Positions 16,392 to 27,700 are shown, counted from the first letter of the stretch. The stretch: 64,000 bases of DNA from CAYQJL01 sp964573295 (GCA_964573295.1 CAZNJE010000014.1:20979-84978); one strand, 5' to 3'. Notes: generated from the sequence alone by a model not told the origin. Made by a program: numbers and translations.

Positions 16392-17342
16392 ATGACATCG
16401 CGCGGATCGAACCATGACCAGCTGCGAGCCGAACTCGTCCTGCAGGTCGAGTCGGAGATGAAGCGCGGCATTTCCCTGTGGCCCGATCCAGAGTGGAACG
16501 CCGCCGCACTCGAGTTCCTGGCCAGCGGAGCCGGGGGTGCAACCGGCAAGCAGACTCAGACCGCGGCAGGGTTTTCAGGCGGAGCTCGTCCCTCTGTGTC
16601 GGGCTCGACGCCCTCCGCAAACCGCGCTGCGGCACCGGCCGGCAAGAAGAAGCTTCCCACCTTCGGCCCGCCGCCGGCGGCCGAAGGGCGCGATCCCGAT
16701 TGGGACCGCCAGCTCGAGGATCTGCGGCGCGAGGCGCGCGCCTGCACAGCTTGTCCGCTACACGAAACCCGCACCAATGTGGTGGTCGACTCCGGCAGCG
16801 GCAAGGTACCGCTCGTCTTCGTGGGCGAGGCGCCCGGGGCCGACGAGGATGCCCAAGGCGATGCCTTCGTGGGCCGGGCGGGCAAGCTTTTGACGAAGAT
16901 CATCGAGGCCATCGGATTGGAACGTCGCGAGGTCTACATCTGCAATGTGATCAAGTGCCGCCCCCCGGGTAACCGGAATCCGAATCCCTCGGAAATCGAG
17001 ACCTGCTCGCCGTTTCTGCGACGGCAGCTGGAGATCCTGAAGCCGCGGGTCATCTGCACCCTGGGTCTGTTCGCCACCCAGCTCCTGCTGGATTCGAAAG
17101 CGCCGATCGGCAAGCTTCGCGGGCGGCTGTTCCACTACCAGGGCATCCCCCTGATCCCGACCTATCACCCGGCCGCATTGCTGCGTAACCCTAATCTGAA
17201 GCGCACCGTGTGGGAAGACGTCCAGCTCTTGCGCAAGGTCCTGGACGAGGGAACCGCCGACATCGCGCCGGCCGTGGAGCTGACGACCAAACGGGAGACA
17301 CCGAAGGGCCCGCGTGCGGGCGATCTCTTCTCCGGTCGCTAG
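16392..17342 (+). CDS. Uracil-DNA glycosylase, family 4 (4Fe-4S)
   Basis: A 316-residue base-excision repair enzyme that removes uracil from DNA. Four Cys place the Fe-S cluster: C118, C121, C189 and C205. Motif A is GEAPGADEDAQGDAFVGRAG (145-164) and motif B is TYHPAALLRNP (257-267). The N-terminal ~100 residues are a variable region with Gly/Ala/Pro-rich sequence, and a 40-residue tail follows the catalytic domain. It starts 27 bp after coaBC. Many family 4 UDGs lie near DNA-replication genes; here dnaB follows. Confidence 0.93.
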   Translation: MTSRGSNHDQLRAELVLQVESEMKRGISLWPDPEWNAAALEFLASGAGGATGKQTQTAAGFSGGARPSVSGSTPSANRAAAPAGKKKLPTFGPPPAAEGRDPDWDRQLEDLRREARACTACPLHETRTNVVVDSGSGKVPLVFVGEAPGADEDAQGDAFVGRAGKLLTKIIEAIGLERREVYICNVIKCRPPGNRNPNPSEIETCSPFLRRQLEILKPRVICTLGLFATQLLLDSKAPIGKLRGRLFHYQGIPLIPTYHPAALLRNPNLKRTVWEDVQLLRKVLDEGTADIAPAVELTTKRETPKGPRAGDLFSGR

Positions 17343-17504
17343 CCCTGCTGGCTCGGGATTTGATCTGCAATCGCCGCTGGCGCTTACGCTACCGGAAATG
17401 AATCCGTAGTCAGGGGACAGCCTGGTCTGTCAGAATCAAAATGCTGGGCGGACAACCAGCCGGCATATGCGCAATCACCGACAAGGAGAAGTAGGCACTA
17501 GATC

Positions 17505-18971
17505 GTGAATCCGCAAGACACACAGCAGGCGCAAGCCCAGCAGGGGCATCCCGACCAGCCTCAGGCCCGCCCGGCCCACCAGGGCGGCTCTCGCTTCGGA
17601 TCCTCCGCCGCCAAGGCGGGCGTGGGAGGGCGCATCCCTCCCCAGAACCTCGATGCCGAACAGGCCGTCCTGGCCTCGATGCTGCTCGACTCGGGCGCTA
17701 TCGACAAGGTCGAGGAGCTGCTGGAAGAAGAACACTTCTATCGCAACGCCCACCGGGCGGTCTACCATGCCATCTCTGCCCTCAGCTCCCGGAATGAGTC
17801 GGCCGACCTGATCACGGTGACCGAGGAGCTGCGCAAGCAAGGGGCGCTGGAGAGCGTGGGTGGCGCGACGTTTCTGCAGAGCCTACTCGACTCGGTCCCG
17901 TCCTCGGCCAATGTGACCTTCCATGCCCGTTTGGTACTGGAGAAGGCGGTTCTGCGCCGCTTGATCGAGGTGGCGAACGCGATCATCGAAAGCAGCTACG
18001 AGGCGTCCGAGGCATGGACCGAGGTGCTCGACCGGGCCGAGCAGCTGCTCTTCGGCGTCGGCCAGAGCAGCATGAAACGCGAGTTCACGCCGATCAAGAC
18101 GATCCTCAAGAGCACCTTCGAGATCCTGGAAGAACTGTATGAGAACAAGCGATCCGTCACCGGCGTTCCGACCGGCTTCACCGATCTGGATCGTATGACC
18201 TCGGGGCTTCAGAAGTCGGACTTGATCATCATCGCCGGCCGGCCCTCGATGGGCAAGACCAGCTTCATGCTCAACATTGCCGAGAACGTGGCGATCGACT
18301 ACAAGATCCCCGTGGGCGTCTTCAGCCTCGAGATGTCGAAGGAGCAGATCGTTCAGCGTTTCCTGTGCTCGCGTGCCCGGGTCCCCGCGCAACGCTTGCG
18401 CACCGGGTACCTGAAAGAGAGCGAGTGGCCACTGCTCACCCAATCGGCAGCCCGCCTGAGCGAAGCCCCGATCTTCGTCGATGATACCCCGGCCATGGGG
18501 CTCACGGAGATGAGGGCCAAGGCCCGCCGTTTGAAGTCCCGGCACGGTTTGGGCCTGATCTGCGTCGACTACCTGCAGCTCGCCCACGGTCTGACCGGTG
18601 TCGAGAGCCGCCAGCAGGAGATCTCGCAGATCTCCCAGGGCCTGAAGGCCCTGGCCAAGGAACTCAACATTCCGGTCCTGGCCGGCTCACAGCTCTCGCG
18701 CGCCGTCGAAGCGCGCGAGAACAAGCGTCCCATTCTCTCCGATCTGCGCGAGTCGGGCGCCATCGAGCAGGACGCCGACATCGTCGGCTTCATCTACCGC
18801 GAGGAGATGTACAAGCCCGACAAGGAAGAGGCCAAGGGCTTGGCCGAGGTCATCATCGGCAAGCACCGTAACGGCCCCACCGGCACCGTGCGCCTGGCCT
18901 TCCTGAATGAGTTCACCCGATTCGAGACGCTGGCTCCCATGGGCGACGAGTACTACCAAGGCGGTGGATGA
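17505..18971 (+). CDS. dnaB: Replicative DNA helicase DnaB
   Basis: A 488-residue hexameric helicase. The N-terminal interaction domain begins at NLDAEQAVLASML (48-60), the RecA-like domain carries Walker A GRPSMGKTS (245-253) and Walker B LICVDYLQ (351-358), and the C-terminus contains SDLRESGAIEQDAD typical of DnaB. No intein is present. The GTG start at 17505 follows an in-frame TAG by one codon; the nearest Shine-Dalgarno (AAGGAG, 17483-17488) is 16 nt away, so initiation may be inefficient. Residues 1-45 are a Gln/Gly-rich extension. The gap of 162 bp upstream holds small inverted repeats but no clear promoter. Confidence 0.97.
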   Translation: MNPQDTQQAQAQQGHPDQPQARPAHQGGSRFGSSAAKAGVGGRIPPQNLDAEQAVLASMLLDSGAIDKVEELLEEEHFYRNAHRAVYHAISALSSRNESADLITVTEELRKQGALESVGGATFLQSLLDSVPSSANVTFHARLVLEKAVLRRLIEVANAIIESSYEASEAWTEVLDRAEQLLFGVGQSSMKREFTPIKTILKSTFEILEELYENKRSVTGVPTGFTDLDRMTSGLQKSDLIIIAGRPSMGKTSFMLNIAENVAIDYKIPVGVFSLEMSKEQIVQRFLCSRARVPAQRLRTGYLKESEWPLLTQSAARLSEAPIFVDDTPAMGLTEMRAKARRLKSRHGLGLICVDYLQLAHGLTGVESRQQEISQISQGLKALAKELNIPVLAGSQLSRAVEARENKRPILSDLRESGAIEQDADIVGFIYREEMYKPDKEEAKGLAEVIIGKHRNGPTGTVRLAFLNEFTRFETLAPMGDEYYQGGG

Positions 18972-19822
18972 TGCAACTCCCAGCCACGATGGCCCGGTCG
19001 CGCAGGATCGATTCCCGTAGATCCGATTCCCGTAGGACCGATTCCCGCAGGATCGGTTCCCGCAGGATCGGTTCCCGCAGGACCGGCCTTGCCGGTCTGC
19101 GCGCGACGGTTTGTCTGGCACTGTTGGGAGGGGTGTTCAGCGGCGCGGTCCTCATCGCCGGCTGCGGTGGCCTACGGGGCAGCGGCCTCGAAGAGGTCTT
19201 CGCCGGCCGCGCTCCGCTCAACGAACCCACCGTCGCTGCCGGGCTCAAGGAAGCACTGGCGCTTGGCACGCAGCGGGCCATCGAGACGACCTCGGCCCGT
19301 GACGGTTTCCTGGATGACCCGGTGATCCACATCCCCCTGCCGCAACGCCTACAGACCGTGGCGAACACGCTGCGCTCGGCCGGCCTGGACCGGCAGGTCG
19401 AGGATCTCGAGATCGCGATGAACCGGGCCGCCGAGGAAGCCTCCGGCGAAGCCTGGAACATCTTCCACCGGGCCGTTCTCTCGATGTCGATCGAGGAAGC
19501 CTTCTCGATCTTGCGCGGCCCCGATGACGCCGCCACGCGCTACTTCCGTAGCCGGACCGAGCAGCAGCTCGAGGCCCGGTTCACCCCGATCGTCACGGCG
19601 AAGATGCGCGAGGTGGGCCTCTATCAGGCCTATACCGAGCTGCAAGCCTACTACGAGTCGCTCCCCTTCATCAGCAAGCCCCTCGTCAATCTGGAAGCCT
19701 ATGTAACACGCAAGGCCCTCGACGGACTCTTCATCACCCTGGCGTCGGAAGAGAAGAAGATCCGAGAGAACCCCGCCGCACGCACCTCCGAGCTTCTGCG
19801 GCGGGTGTTCGGTTCATCGTGA
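18968..19822 (+). CDS. DUF4197 lipoprotein with a repeat-built basic n-region
   Basis: A 284-residue protein overlapping dnaB by ATGA, so translationally coupled. Residues 11-40 are six tandem SRR(I/S/T)(D/G) pentapeptides, then a hydrophobic core and lipobox IAGC with Cys66. The mature part is mostly helical and matches DUF4197 proteins (GLKEALALGTQRAIE and DGLF.TLASEEKKIR near the C-terminus). DUF4197 members are periplasmic lipoproteins of unknown function. The 66-residue signal region with 12 Arg before the core is exceptional. An internal start cannot be excluded, but none has a clear ribosome binding site before the core. Confidence 0.85.
   Translation: MMQLPATMARSRRIDSRRSDSRRTDSRRIGSRRIGSRRTGLAGLRATVCLALLGGVFSGAVLIAGCGGLRGSGLEEVFAGRAPLNEPTVAAGLKEALALGTQRAIETTSARDGFLDDPVIHIPLPQRLQTVANTLRSAGLDRQVEDLEIAMNRAAEEASGEAWNIFHRAVLSMSIEEAFSILRGPDDAATRYFRSRTEQQLEARFTPIVTAKMREVGLYQAYTELQAYYESLPFISKPLVNLEAYVTRKALDGLFITLASEEKKIRENPAARTSELLRRVFGSS
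18998..19087 (+). repeat. Six 15-bp tandem repeats encoding SRRxx
   Basis: Six adjacent 15-bp units related to TCCCGTAGGATCGAT encode SRRID, SRRSD, SRRTD, SRRIG, SRRIG and SRRTG. Copies 4 and 5 are identical; others differ at one to three positions. Confidence 0.95.
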
Positions 19823-19831
19823 CGAAGTGGC

Positions 19832-20600
19832 CTATTGGCCCCCGTGATCGAAGACCCACTCCGAAATCGCTTCCCAGCAGAGCTCGGGCGCGTTGTCGGC
19901 CGTGAAGATGTCAACGTGGCCGAAGTCGATCACTGCGTTCTGCGGAGGTTCCAGGGAAACGATGTGTTCGCTGAAGTCGGTGCTGGCAACAATCCCGCCC
20001 ATGTACGCCGATCTGGTGAACCCGCATCTCTTCCTCCCACTCGCCGGCGAGGTAGTGGGCGGTCACCGCCTCAGACAAAGGGAACGCGGCATACCCCAGG
20101 GCGGCTTCCCAATTGGTGAAGCCGTCGAATACCGGGGAATCCCCAAGGGGATCGTTCTGGGCCAAGTACGCTAGGAGAGGGAACGGGACCTCGTCCTGGT
20201 ACTGCCCACCGTCATAGAGACCCTGGAGGTGGGCTGCAAAGGCGGTGTCCTCTTCGATGAGTTCCTCCCAGTTTGTCTTCATCTCTGAGTCTACCGGTAT
20301 GAATCCTTTGATCTGCCGTCGCCCCGGCGGAAGCTGGGTTTCCTGGTTCAGGTAGGCATAGCCCGTGAAAGATCCGCTGCTGTAACCAAGCAGGAGCAGG
20401 CGATCGTATCCGTTCCCGGTGAACCGCCGCATCAGACGGGTAAGGCGGACCCCGATGTCCAGACAATCCACCTGGTGCTGCAAACCCCAATCCTGCATGG
20501 CTGACCCAATTGGGTGGATGAGTCCGGCAGAACCGCCAAGGCAGACGGCCCCCTCTACTCATGTCAACACAGCGAGGACGCCGAATTCGGAGGATTTCAT
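19832..20600 (-). pseudogene. Alpha/beta hydrolase pseudogene (in-frame stop and frameshift)
   Basis: The minus strand encodes pieces of one hydrolase. A possible start at 20600 gives MKSSEFGVLAVLT, then an in-frame TGA (20559-20561), then GAVCLGGSAGLIHP and the nucleophile motif GYSSG in LLLGYSSGSF, ending with YLAGEWEEEMR. At the GGG of 20021-20023 the frame must change by one base; reading on gives FTRSAYMGGIVAS and a C-terminus with DFGHVDIF, where His is the likely catalytic base, ending at TAG (19832-19834). Removing one G restores an uninterrupted protein. The shift could be a sequencing error, but together with the in-frame stop and poor ribosome binding site it suggests decay. It converges with the DUF4197 gene. 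Confidence 0.72.
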
Positions 20601-20655
20601 GGAAAGAGGTCGCCGCCATCGGCGGCTCCAGGGTAGGCGGATGCCTCGCCGATCT

Positions 20656-21642
20656 CTAGCGATCCAGCAAGATGATGCGGCGTGTCACCGGGCCGGCCAT
20701 CCCGGTACCTGACCCCAGGGCGTGCAACCGGGCGAAGTAGACGCCCGGGGCGGCGGGCTGCCCGGCTCGGTTGTCGCCATTCCAACGCACGCTATGGCTT
20801 CCAGCTTCTCTCCATCCATCGAGCAGTGTGGCCACGAGCCGGCCCGCCGGGTCGATCACCTCCAGCCGCACATGCGCGTCCTCGGGGAGTCGGAAGCCGA
20901 TGTCTGCACCGTGCAACGCCGGGTTGGGCCGGGAAAGGAGAGGAAGCGGCCGGCAGGATGAGCGCTCGCCCTGCGCAGCATCCGGCGCGCTGCTGAATTC
21001 GCAGGGATTCGGATCGCACACGCTGTCGTAGCCGAGGAAATCACCGTCCAGGTCGCCGCACTCTTGGCCGGAGACGAGCAGACAGCTCATGTCCGGGAAA
21101 CAGCACGCCCCCACGCACGGCTCGGTCTGGATCCGGGCGGTGGCGTCGGTCCATTCGCAGGGCACGACGGCGCCGGCCAGGTAGAACTCCAGTGACTCAA
21201 AGGTAATGCCGGTCGTTCCCAGGGGACCGGCCGCGGAGAAGGTAATCGAGGACAACGGTCCCGGTCCGGTGAGAGAGTCGCCGCCGCAGAGCGCCACGTG
21301 AGAGATGAAGATCGTCGAGTCGCCGACCTCGATCCACCACCAGGTATTGCCGCACAGGCCTTGGATGAGCATGCCGGCTTCGCTCAAAGCTTCGACCTCG
21401 AGGTAATCCGGATCGTAGAGCACCACCGCCTCGTATCCATCGAATCCGCTCCCGGGCTCGTCAACGTGGAGCACGACATCGAAAGTCTCCCCCGGAGCCG
21501 CGCAGGACTCCTCCGGCTGGAGTGAGATGGTCACGTCCGCACCCGCCCAGGCAGTCATCGCGGCCCAGACCCAGCACGCCGTGATGAGAGAAATGGCAGG
21601 CCGCCGCGGCCGGGGTGGCTTCGATCGAGGCTGCATCTTCAT
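20656..21642 (-). CDS. Secreted protein with cohesin-like, Cys-rich and FlgD-like C-terminal domains
   Basis: A 328-residue exported protein. A signal peptide (about 1-35) with an Arg/Pro-rich n-region precedes a cohesin-like beta domain (about 37-165), then a Cys-rich motif beginning GACCFPDMSC and ending CDPNPCEF (about 175-215) with spacing typical of repeats seen in environmental bacteria of the FCB/PVC type. The C-terminus (about 235-328) is a FlgD-type Ig module: SRPNPA...GFRLPEDAHVRLEVIDPAGR...GVYFARL. Such modules often act as C-terminal sorting domains. ATG is preceded by AAGGA (7 nt). It lies downstream of the giant gene on the same strand, separated by a strong hairpin. Confidence 0.82.
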   Translation of the reverse strand: MKMQPRSKPPRPRRPAISLITACWVWAAMTAWAGADVTISLQPEESCAAPGETFDVVLHVDEPGSGFDGYEAVVLYDPDYLEVEALSEAGMLIQGLCGNTWWWIEVGDSTIFISHVALCGGDSLTGPGPLSSITFSAAGPLGTTGITFESLEFYLAGAVVPCEWTDATARIQTEPCVGACCFPDMSCLLVSGQECGDLDGDFLGYDSVCDPNPCEFSSAPDAAQGERSSCRPLPLLSRPNPALHGADIGFRLPEDAHVRLEVIDPAGRLVATLLDGWREAGSHSVRWNGDNRAGQPAAPGVYFARLHALGSGTGMAGPVTRRIILLDR

Positions 21643-21709
21643 GGTCGGTCCTTTCGGCGATTCGCCTGTCTGTCGTGGCCGAGATACCGCTCTGAGGTAA
21701 TCGCGCTCG

Positions 21710-21742
21710 CCTTCGGAGGGCGGCGGGTCCGCCCTCCGAAGG
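21710..21742 (-). terminator. Strong 14-bp stem-loop after the giant surface-protein gene
   Basis: CCTTCGGAGGGCGG (21710-21723) and its exact reverse complement (21729-21742) are separated by a 5-nt loop. It lies 28 bp beyond the stop of the giant gene and upstream of the next gene's leader. No T tract follows, so it may be a Rho-independent terminator of the U-less kind, a processing/stability element, or an attenuator between the two genes. Confidence 0.6.
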
Positions 21743-21769
21743 TTCGCGCGATCACGAGATCAACCAACA

Positions 21770-24700
21770 CTACCGTGAGACGACCATCTTGCGCGTCAGC
21801 ACGCGGTCGTCCGTCTCCAGACGGTAGAAGTAAAGACCGCCGGCAACCGGCGAACCGTCCTGGGCCGCGCGGTCCCAGTAGACGACATGCTCACCGGCTG
21901 CTTGGACCCCCTCGGCCAAGATCCGCACCACACGGCCGGTGGCGTCGTAGATCGCCAGACGGACGCGGCCGTCCGCCGGGAGACCGTAGGAGATCGCTGC
22001 CTGGCCCGCGACCGGGTTCGGGCGGCTGCCGTGCAGGTGGACCGTGGTCGGAACCGCGGCGGCACCGTCTGACGCGAACTCTCCATCCATCGTCTCGGGT
22101 AGCAACTCCTGGTTCTGGGTATCCCGCGCCTGAACCTCCGCGAGGCGAAGAGCCACCGGCCCGTCGCCGATCCGGCGGAGACGCAGCACGGCCAGGCAGC
22201 CGGAGCCGCCGAAGGTCTCTTCCGCGCCCATCGCGGCCACACTCACATCGGTGAGCGCCGCGCCGAAGGAACCGGTCACCTCGCTCCCGCTCTCGCGGGC
22301 GAGCGCCTTGAAGAAGCTTGCCTCGAGCTGGCCGGTGAGCGCTCCCGGTGACGCGCCGCAGAACGCGACGACCTGCGGATCGTGCGCGACCACGAAGCGG
22401 CAACCTTGGACCGCCGCCGACTCATCGGTGAGGTGTACCGTCACGGTGAACTCCTCGCCCACCGCCACCTGGTCCGGCATCTCCAGACTCAGCGAAACGT
22501 CCGCAATCGAACCAGCCGGCCCGGAGGATCCGTATTCACCCAACGCGACGATCTCCCCGGGTGCCTCGCCCGGCATCATGTCACCAGTCACGACTCCGAA
22601 GTTCATGGCAAAGATCATGAGGTCGTCGAAGTCCACGGCATCATCCGGAAGCGGGATGCCGAGGCGGGTGCCGTCGTCGGTGGGACCCACGTCGCAGGCC
22701 GGATCGAAACCGCTCTCCCCCTCGGTGAGGTAATAGGTCGCGCCCAGGGAGGAGATGTCGGCGGTCCAGACTTCCCCGTCGCCCGAGACATCTCCCAGCC
22801 AGTAGTTCGTGCTGCGGTCTTGATTCTCGCCGGCGCCAGGGGCGTCACTGTAGTTGCGAGCGATGTCGTAGACGAAGCCCGCGTAGTAGTAGATGTCGCG
22901 GTCGGCGGGATCGAACTCGTGAAGAGCGCTCGTCCCGCCGCCCTCATACGCGGTGCCCACACCGGCCGACGGCGCATCCGGGTAGACGGGCTCGGAATCG
23001 TCGTACTGCGGGTAGTCGTTCCAGCGGCTGTAGCGCAGCAGCACGCCGTCGTAGTGGGTGTCCCCTGCGGACGCGTCATCCCAGCTCAGTTCCACCTTCA
23101 TGTAACCCGGCATCGCCACGAGCCCGGTCAAAGGAGCCGGCTTCGTGTTGTCCGCGATGATCGTGTCATCGCCGCCGGTGGTGTTGCCCGAGCCGTCGGT
23201 CGCCGACACCGTGACCGTCACCGTGCCGTCGGCCGGGGTCGTGGTAACGCCCGGCGCCCCGATCGTCCAGGTCGCCAGACCCGTGACGGCGTCGTAGGTG
23301 TCCGGATGCACGGCCGCCCCGCCACCCAAACCGGTGAGATCGGCTTCGATGTCGGCCGTCGTCAGAGCCTGCGGATCGCCATCGCTCACCGTGGCCGTCA
23401 CCTGCGCTTGGTCGCCATTCTTGATGTAGTCATTGGTGTGAGCCAGCGTCGTGTTCTCGATGGCGACATCGGCGATGGCCGGCCCTTCGAGGTCCACGAT
23501 CACGAGGCCGTCGTCATCATAGACACCCGTCAGGTCCACGTTCAGGCCATCGCGCATCTCGCTGATGGTCACCGTCACCGGACTGGTCGCGTAGTCGGTG
23601 ACCCCGGCCGCCGCGGTGAAGGTGGCGACAAAGAGGTCGTCGGGACCGTAGGTACCCTCGTGCGCGCCACCGAGGGCCGCGTCGATCGTGACGTGGTTGC
23701 CGGCCTGCTCGACGACCTGGAAGAGCGCCGCCCCCGCGAACGGCCCGGTGGCCGGACGCTGGAAGCTGCCGGAGGAGGCGGTGATCACCGCCTCGTCCCA
23801 CTCGACGTCGATCGAGTAGCCGTAGACCGGTCCGGAGGCCCCGCCCAGATAGCGGACCGTCACCTCATCAGCCGCACCGGTGTCGTCCAAGCTGATCGTC
23901 TGCGGGTCGGGCACACACACCACGTTGCCGCCCAGCCAGGGATCGTAGAGCACCGTGCCGGCAAAGGCCTCAGCGATCGCATCCCCGGTGCCGCTGCCGA
24001 TACCGCTCGGTCCGCTGGGGTCACCCCACCAGTTGCCGCGAGCATCGACCAGCGCCGTGGTGGCGTTGACCAGTCCGCCATACGCCGAACCGTCACCACC
24101 GGTGTAGAGGCCGACATTGTCTTGAATCACCGCGTCGACGATCCGGACATTGGTCGGGGTCGTGTTGTTCTTGCCCGGCTCGCCGAAGCGGATGCCCCGT
24201 TCGTTGCCGGTGTAGAGGCCGCCCTGGATCAGGACGTTGTCGACATAGGCCGGATCGGCGGCATAGCCGGAGTCATCCCCGGTGCCGCGGCCCTTGACCG
24301 TCAGGCCCACACCCTCCTGGCCATACAGACCATTCTCCGTCACCGTGCAGTTGATGAAGCTGTAGTTCTCGTACGCCAGCTCACCCTTGAGGTTGATATC
24401 GACCCCGCCATTCCAGGTCCAGTTCCAGTCCCCCGGATCGCTCCCGTTGTTGTGGACAACGCAATCGGTGAAGACGGCATTGGCCAGCTTCTCCACATAG
24501 ATGCCCTTGTGCTTGTTGTGACTGAAACTCGTGCCAATCACCGTGACATCGGTGACGTTGCTGCTACCCGGTCCCGAGCCGTGGTCCTTCGCGAAGTACC
24601 AGCCGTGCACGAGATGATCGAATGCACAGTCGACGATCTCGAGATGATGGACGCTCGTGGCCGTGGAGACCTTCATTCCAACATTGGTTTCGCTGTCATC

Positions 24701-27700
24701 GACGGGGTCATTGCCGTCCACCACGACCCGCTCGAGCTTCACGTACTCGACGTTGCCGAGGTTGAAGCCGTAGCACTGCTGCGGCTCAATCCTCAGATCC
24801 TGGAAGAGCACGGGATCAACGGCCGAGACACCCGAAGCCGACACCGTGATCACGTGGTCATCGTTCGTGATGATCGTATCCTCGGCTGGATTGTCCCCGC
24901 TGCCGGCGCCGGTCAACTTCACCGGTACGGTTACGTTCACGCTCTCGGTGTAGGTCCCCGCGGCGATGTCGATTTCGTAGCCGTCCTCGGATCCGTCGAC
25001 GGCGGCCTGAATCTCGCAGCCCGGGGTCACATGCAGAAGGCCGTCGACCGTCAGGTTCTCGATGTACATGTCCTCGCCGGTGAAGTGGCCCACCGGTCCG
25101 CCGTAGGCCGGCACCTGGGCGGCCTCGGCCAGCGTCTCGAAGAGCCAGATGCGCACCTGGTCGGGAGCGTCGTCCTGCGCACCGTGGAGCGCATAGCCGA
25201 AGTCCGCCGGCAGCACCGTGACATCGGCTCCATCACCCGGATCGGTGCTGTAGGTGATGACGGCATCGCCGGACGGAGGCGCGCCCGGATTGTTGTAATC
25301 GCCCATCTCGAGCTGGAAGAGGTCGGTGAAGTCGTTCGTGCCCTGGAACACGATGCCGCTGGTGCCGAGGGGCGAGTAACGGCCCCAGGTGGCCACACTG
25401 ACGCCCTGCCAGGCGTTCCCGACGACCGTGAGATCGGTCACCGTGATGTCGTTGCAGTCGGTCAGCGACAGGCCGTGCCCATCGTTGTCGAGGCTTGAAA
25501 CCCGCGTGACGGTTCCGGTGTTGACCCCCAACAGATCCACACCCGTCCGGTAGAACTCCTTCGCCGTCACATCCTCGAGGACGAAGTTCGCTACGTTCGA
25601 AGGCTTGAACCCATACCGCAGGGTACTGAGCGTGGTGTCGCCCACCAGCGTGAGCTTCGAGATCGACACATCGTCCGCGCTCACCGAGAATCCATAGGTC
25701 CCGCTCGCGGCGGCGCCGGCATCGACAATCACCCCGGCCTGGCTTTCGCCGGTGATCGTGAGGCTCTTCGGCACGACCGGCCGCTCGGGATAGGTCCCGT
25801 CGGCAACATAGATCTCGTCTCCCGCCACCGCGGCGTCGATCGCCTCCTGAATGGTGCCGTTGCTGTCGACTCCCCAGGTCATGGGCGAGGAGCCCGGCAG
25901 CGCACCCAGCCAGGGGCTGTAGTCGAGGCCCGCGCTGACCGGATCGCCCATGCCCGCACCCTCGCCCGCGGGGCCGGACATGTCGCCCCAGTAGTTGTTC
26001 TCGGCGTCGAAGACCGTGGTGAAGTTGCTATACGCACCGTACGAGAGGTTGTCGTGAATATGGTTCTGGTGAGCCTGGCCGGTGAGGGTCATGCCGCCGA
26101 AGTCGTAGCAGACCAGGCCGTAATCCCAGTGGCTGATCTCGCACCCGGTGACGGTGAAGTCGATGGTCCCTTCGCCGTAGGCCGAAACCCCCCAGGTATC
26201 GATGCCGTCGAAGCCGGTGAACGTGCTGTTCGTCACCGAGACGGCGATCGCGGCGCGCTTCTCGCCGCTGTACTCCTCGGCCAGGGGTGCAGCCTTCCCG
26301 CGCGCGCTTCCTCCATCGGCCGGCCCGGTGGCGTAGGCATAGAACGCATCGTAGGTCGGGTTCGTGATCGACAGGCCGTCGAAGCTACCGTCCGTATCCT
26401 GGCAGTAGACGCTCACCTGACACTGGTCGATCGTCACGTCCTGGACCGTGACCGGGGCGCCCGCGTAGAGGAGCAACCCGCTGGCAACCCACTGGTCCCC
26501 GTCCCAGTGGACATCTTCGATCACGCAGTCGTTGACGGTGCCGCCAGCACCGTACCCGATCTGAATACCGTTCTGTGCGGTGACGTTGGTGGTGCCCTCA
26601 CCGATCGTCGTCACATTGTCCAAATCGACGGTGAGGCCGTCCCCACTGAGTGCCAATGCCGTCTTCTGGTACTCGTCGACGAGAACATCATTGAGCGCGA
26701 GGGTGTAGGACCCGCCCGTGTTGTTGTAGGCATAGATACCCACACCATGCTGGGCACCGCTAAAGACGCTGTTCATGATGTTGAGCACGCTGACATCGGT
26801 CACCGTGCCGCCGGCATTCCAGAAGGCGACACCCGAAAACTTGTGATTGTTGTCTCCCTGGTGATCGCCATCAACCGTCAAGCTCTGAACCGTCAGCTGA
26901 TCGACTCCGTCGGCCCATACCACCGGGTAATTATCGCTCGACCCAGTGTTGAACGACCCGGGCAACTCGGCCGGCGACCGAATGATCGTGGTGCCACGGT
27001 CCGCTCCGGCGAGCGCCAGGTCTTCGGTCGTCACATGGACTTGCTCGACGTAGGTGCCGGCACCGATGTGGATCTCATCCCCGGCCGCCGCTGCGTCCAC
27101 GGCCTCCTGGATGTAGGTGTAGTGGTCCTCATCGAGCGGCCAACCCACCTCGACGTACCAGATGTTGCCGTCGATCTCGCTGCTCGGATCGCTGGGGTTG
27201 CGCTCGGAGGAGTAGAAGAGATAGGTCGTGCCGCCCGCGTCGGTGTAGCCGATCGGCCACATATCGACCCAGACGTTGCTGCCGTAGCGGCCGTCCACGA
27301 CGGCACGCTCGGGGCCGTCGAAGAAGGAGCCGTCGAGCGAGCCCGCCGTCCAGCCGACGATCCACTGCCGGCCGCCGGTGTAGGGAGCGCAGTAGAAAGC
27401 GTATTCGGTGCCCACCTTGAAGAGAGTGGGGTCGTAGTATCCACTGATCGACTTCTCGTCGACGAGATCCCATTCGGTAGCGGCGTCGTCGTAGATGTAG
27501 ATGTAGTAGGTTCCGGAGGATCCCAACGCCAAGTAGAGATCATCGTCTTCAGCAAAGAAGTGGCAGAGCCCGCCGGTCATCGTTCCCACTGTCAGGGGGG
27601 CGCTGAAGGAAGCGGGGTTCTCGGGCGTCGCCGAGCGCATCGTGGTGAAGTTGCCCGACCCTTCGACGATCCACAGCTCGCCGTCAAAGACGATTTCGTC

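Noticed and set aside
17343..17504. Riboswitch or attenuator before dnaB
   Set aside because: Only two 5-bp stems (GACAG/CTGTC and GCTGG/CCAGC) are seen, with no known aptamer pattern.
18998..19087. Six regular 15-bp repeats as a possible CRISPR array
   Set aside because: Units are adjacent without spacers, in frame within a gene, and no cas genes are present.
20559..20561. In-frame TGA as selenocysteine in the hydrolase
   Set aside because: It falls in a leader-like segment far from the catalytic residues, and a separate frameshift already breaks the gene.
22382..25498. 1038-codon open frame on the plus strand opposite the giant secreted gene
   Set aside because: It is a GC-skew shadow: no domain, rich in Val/Arg/Asp/Gly, and the minus strand has a clear multi-domain protein with signal peptide and ribosome binding site.
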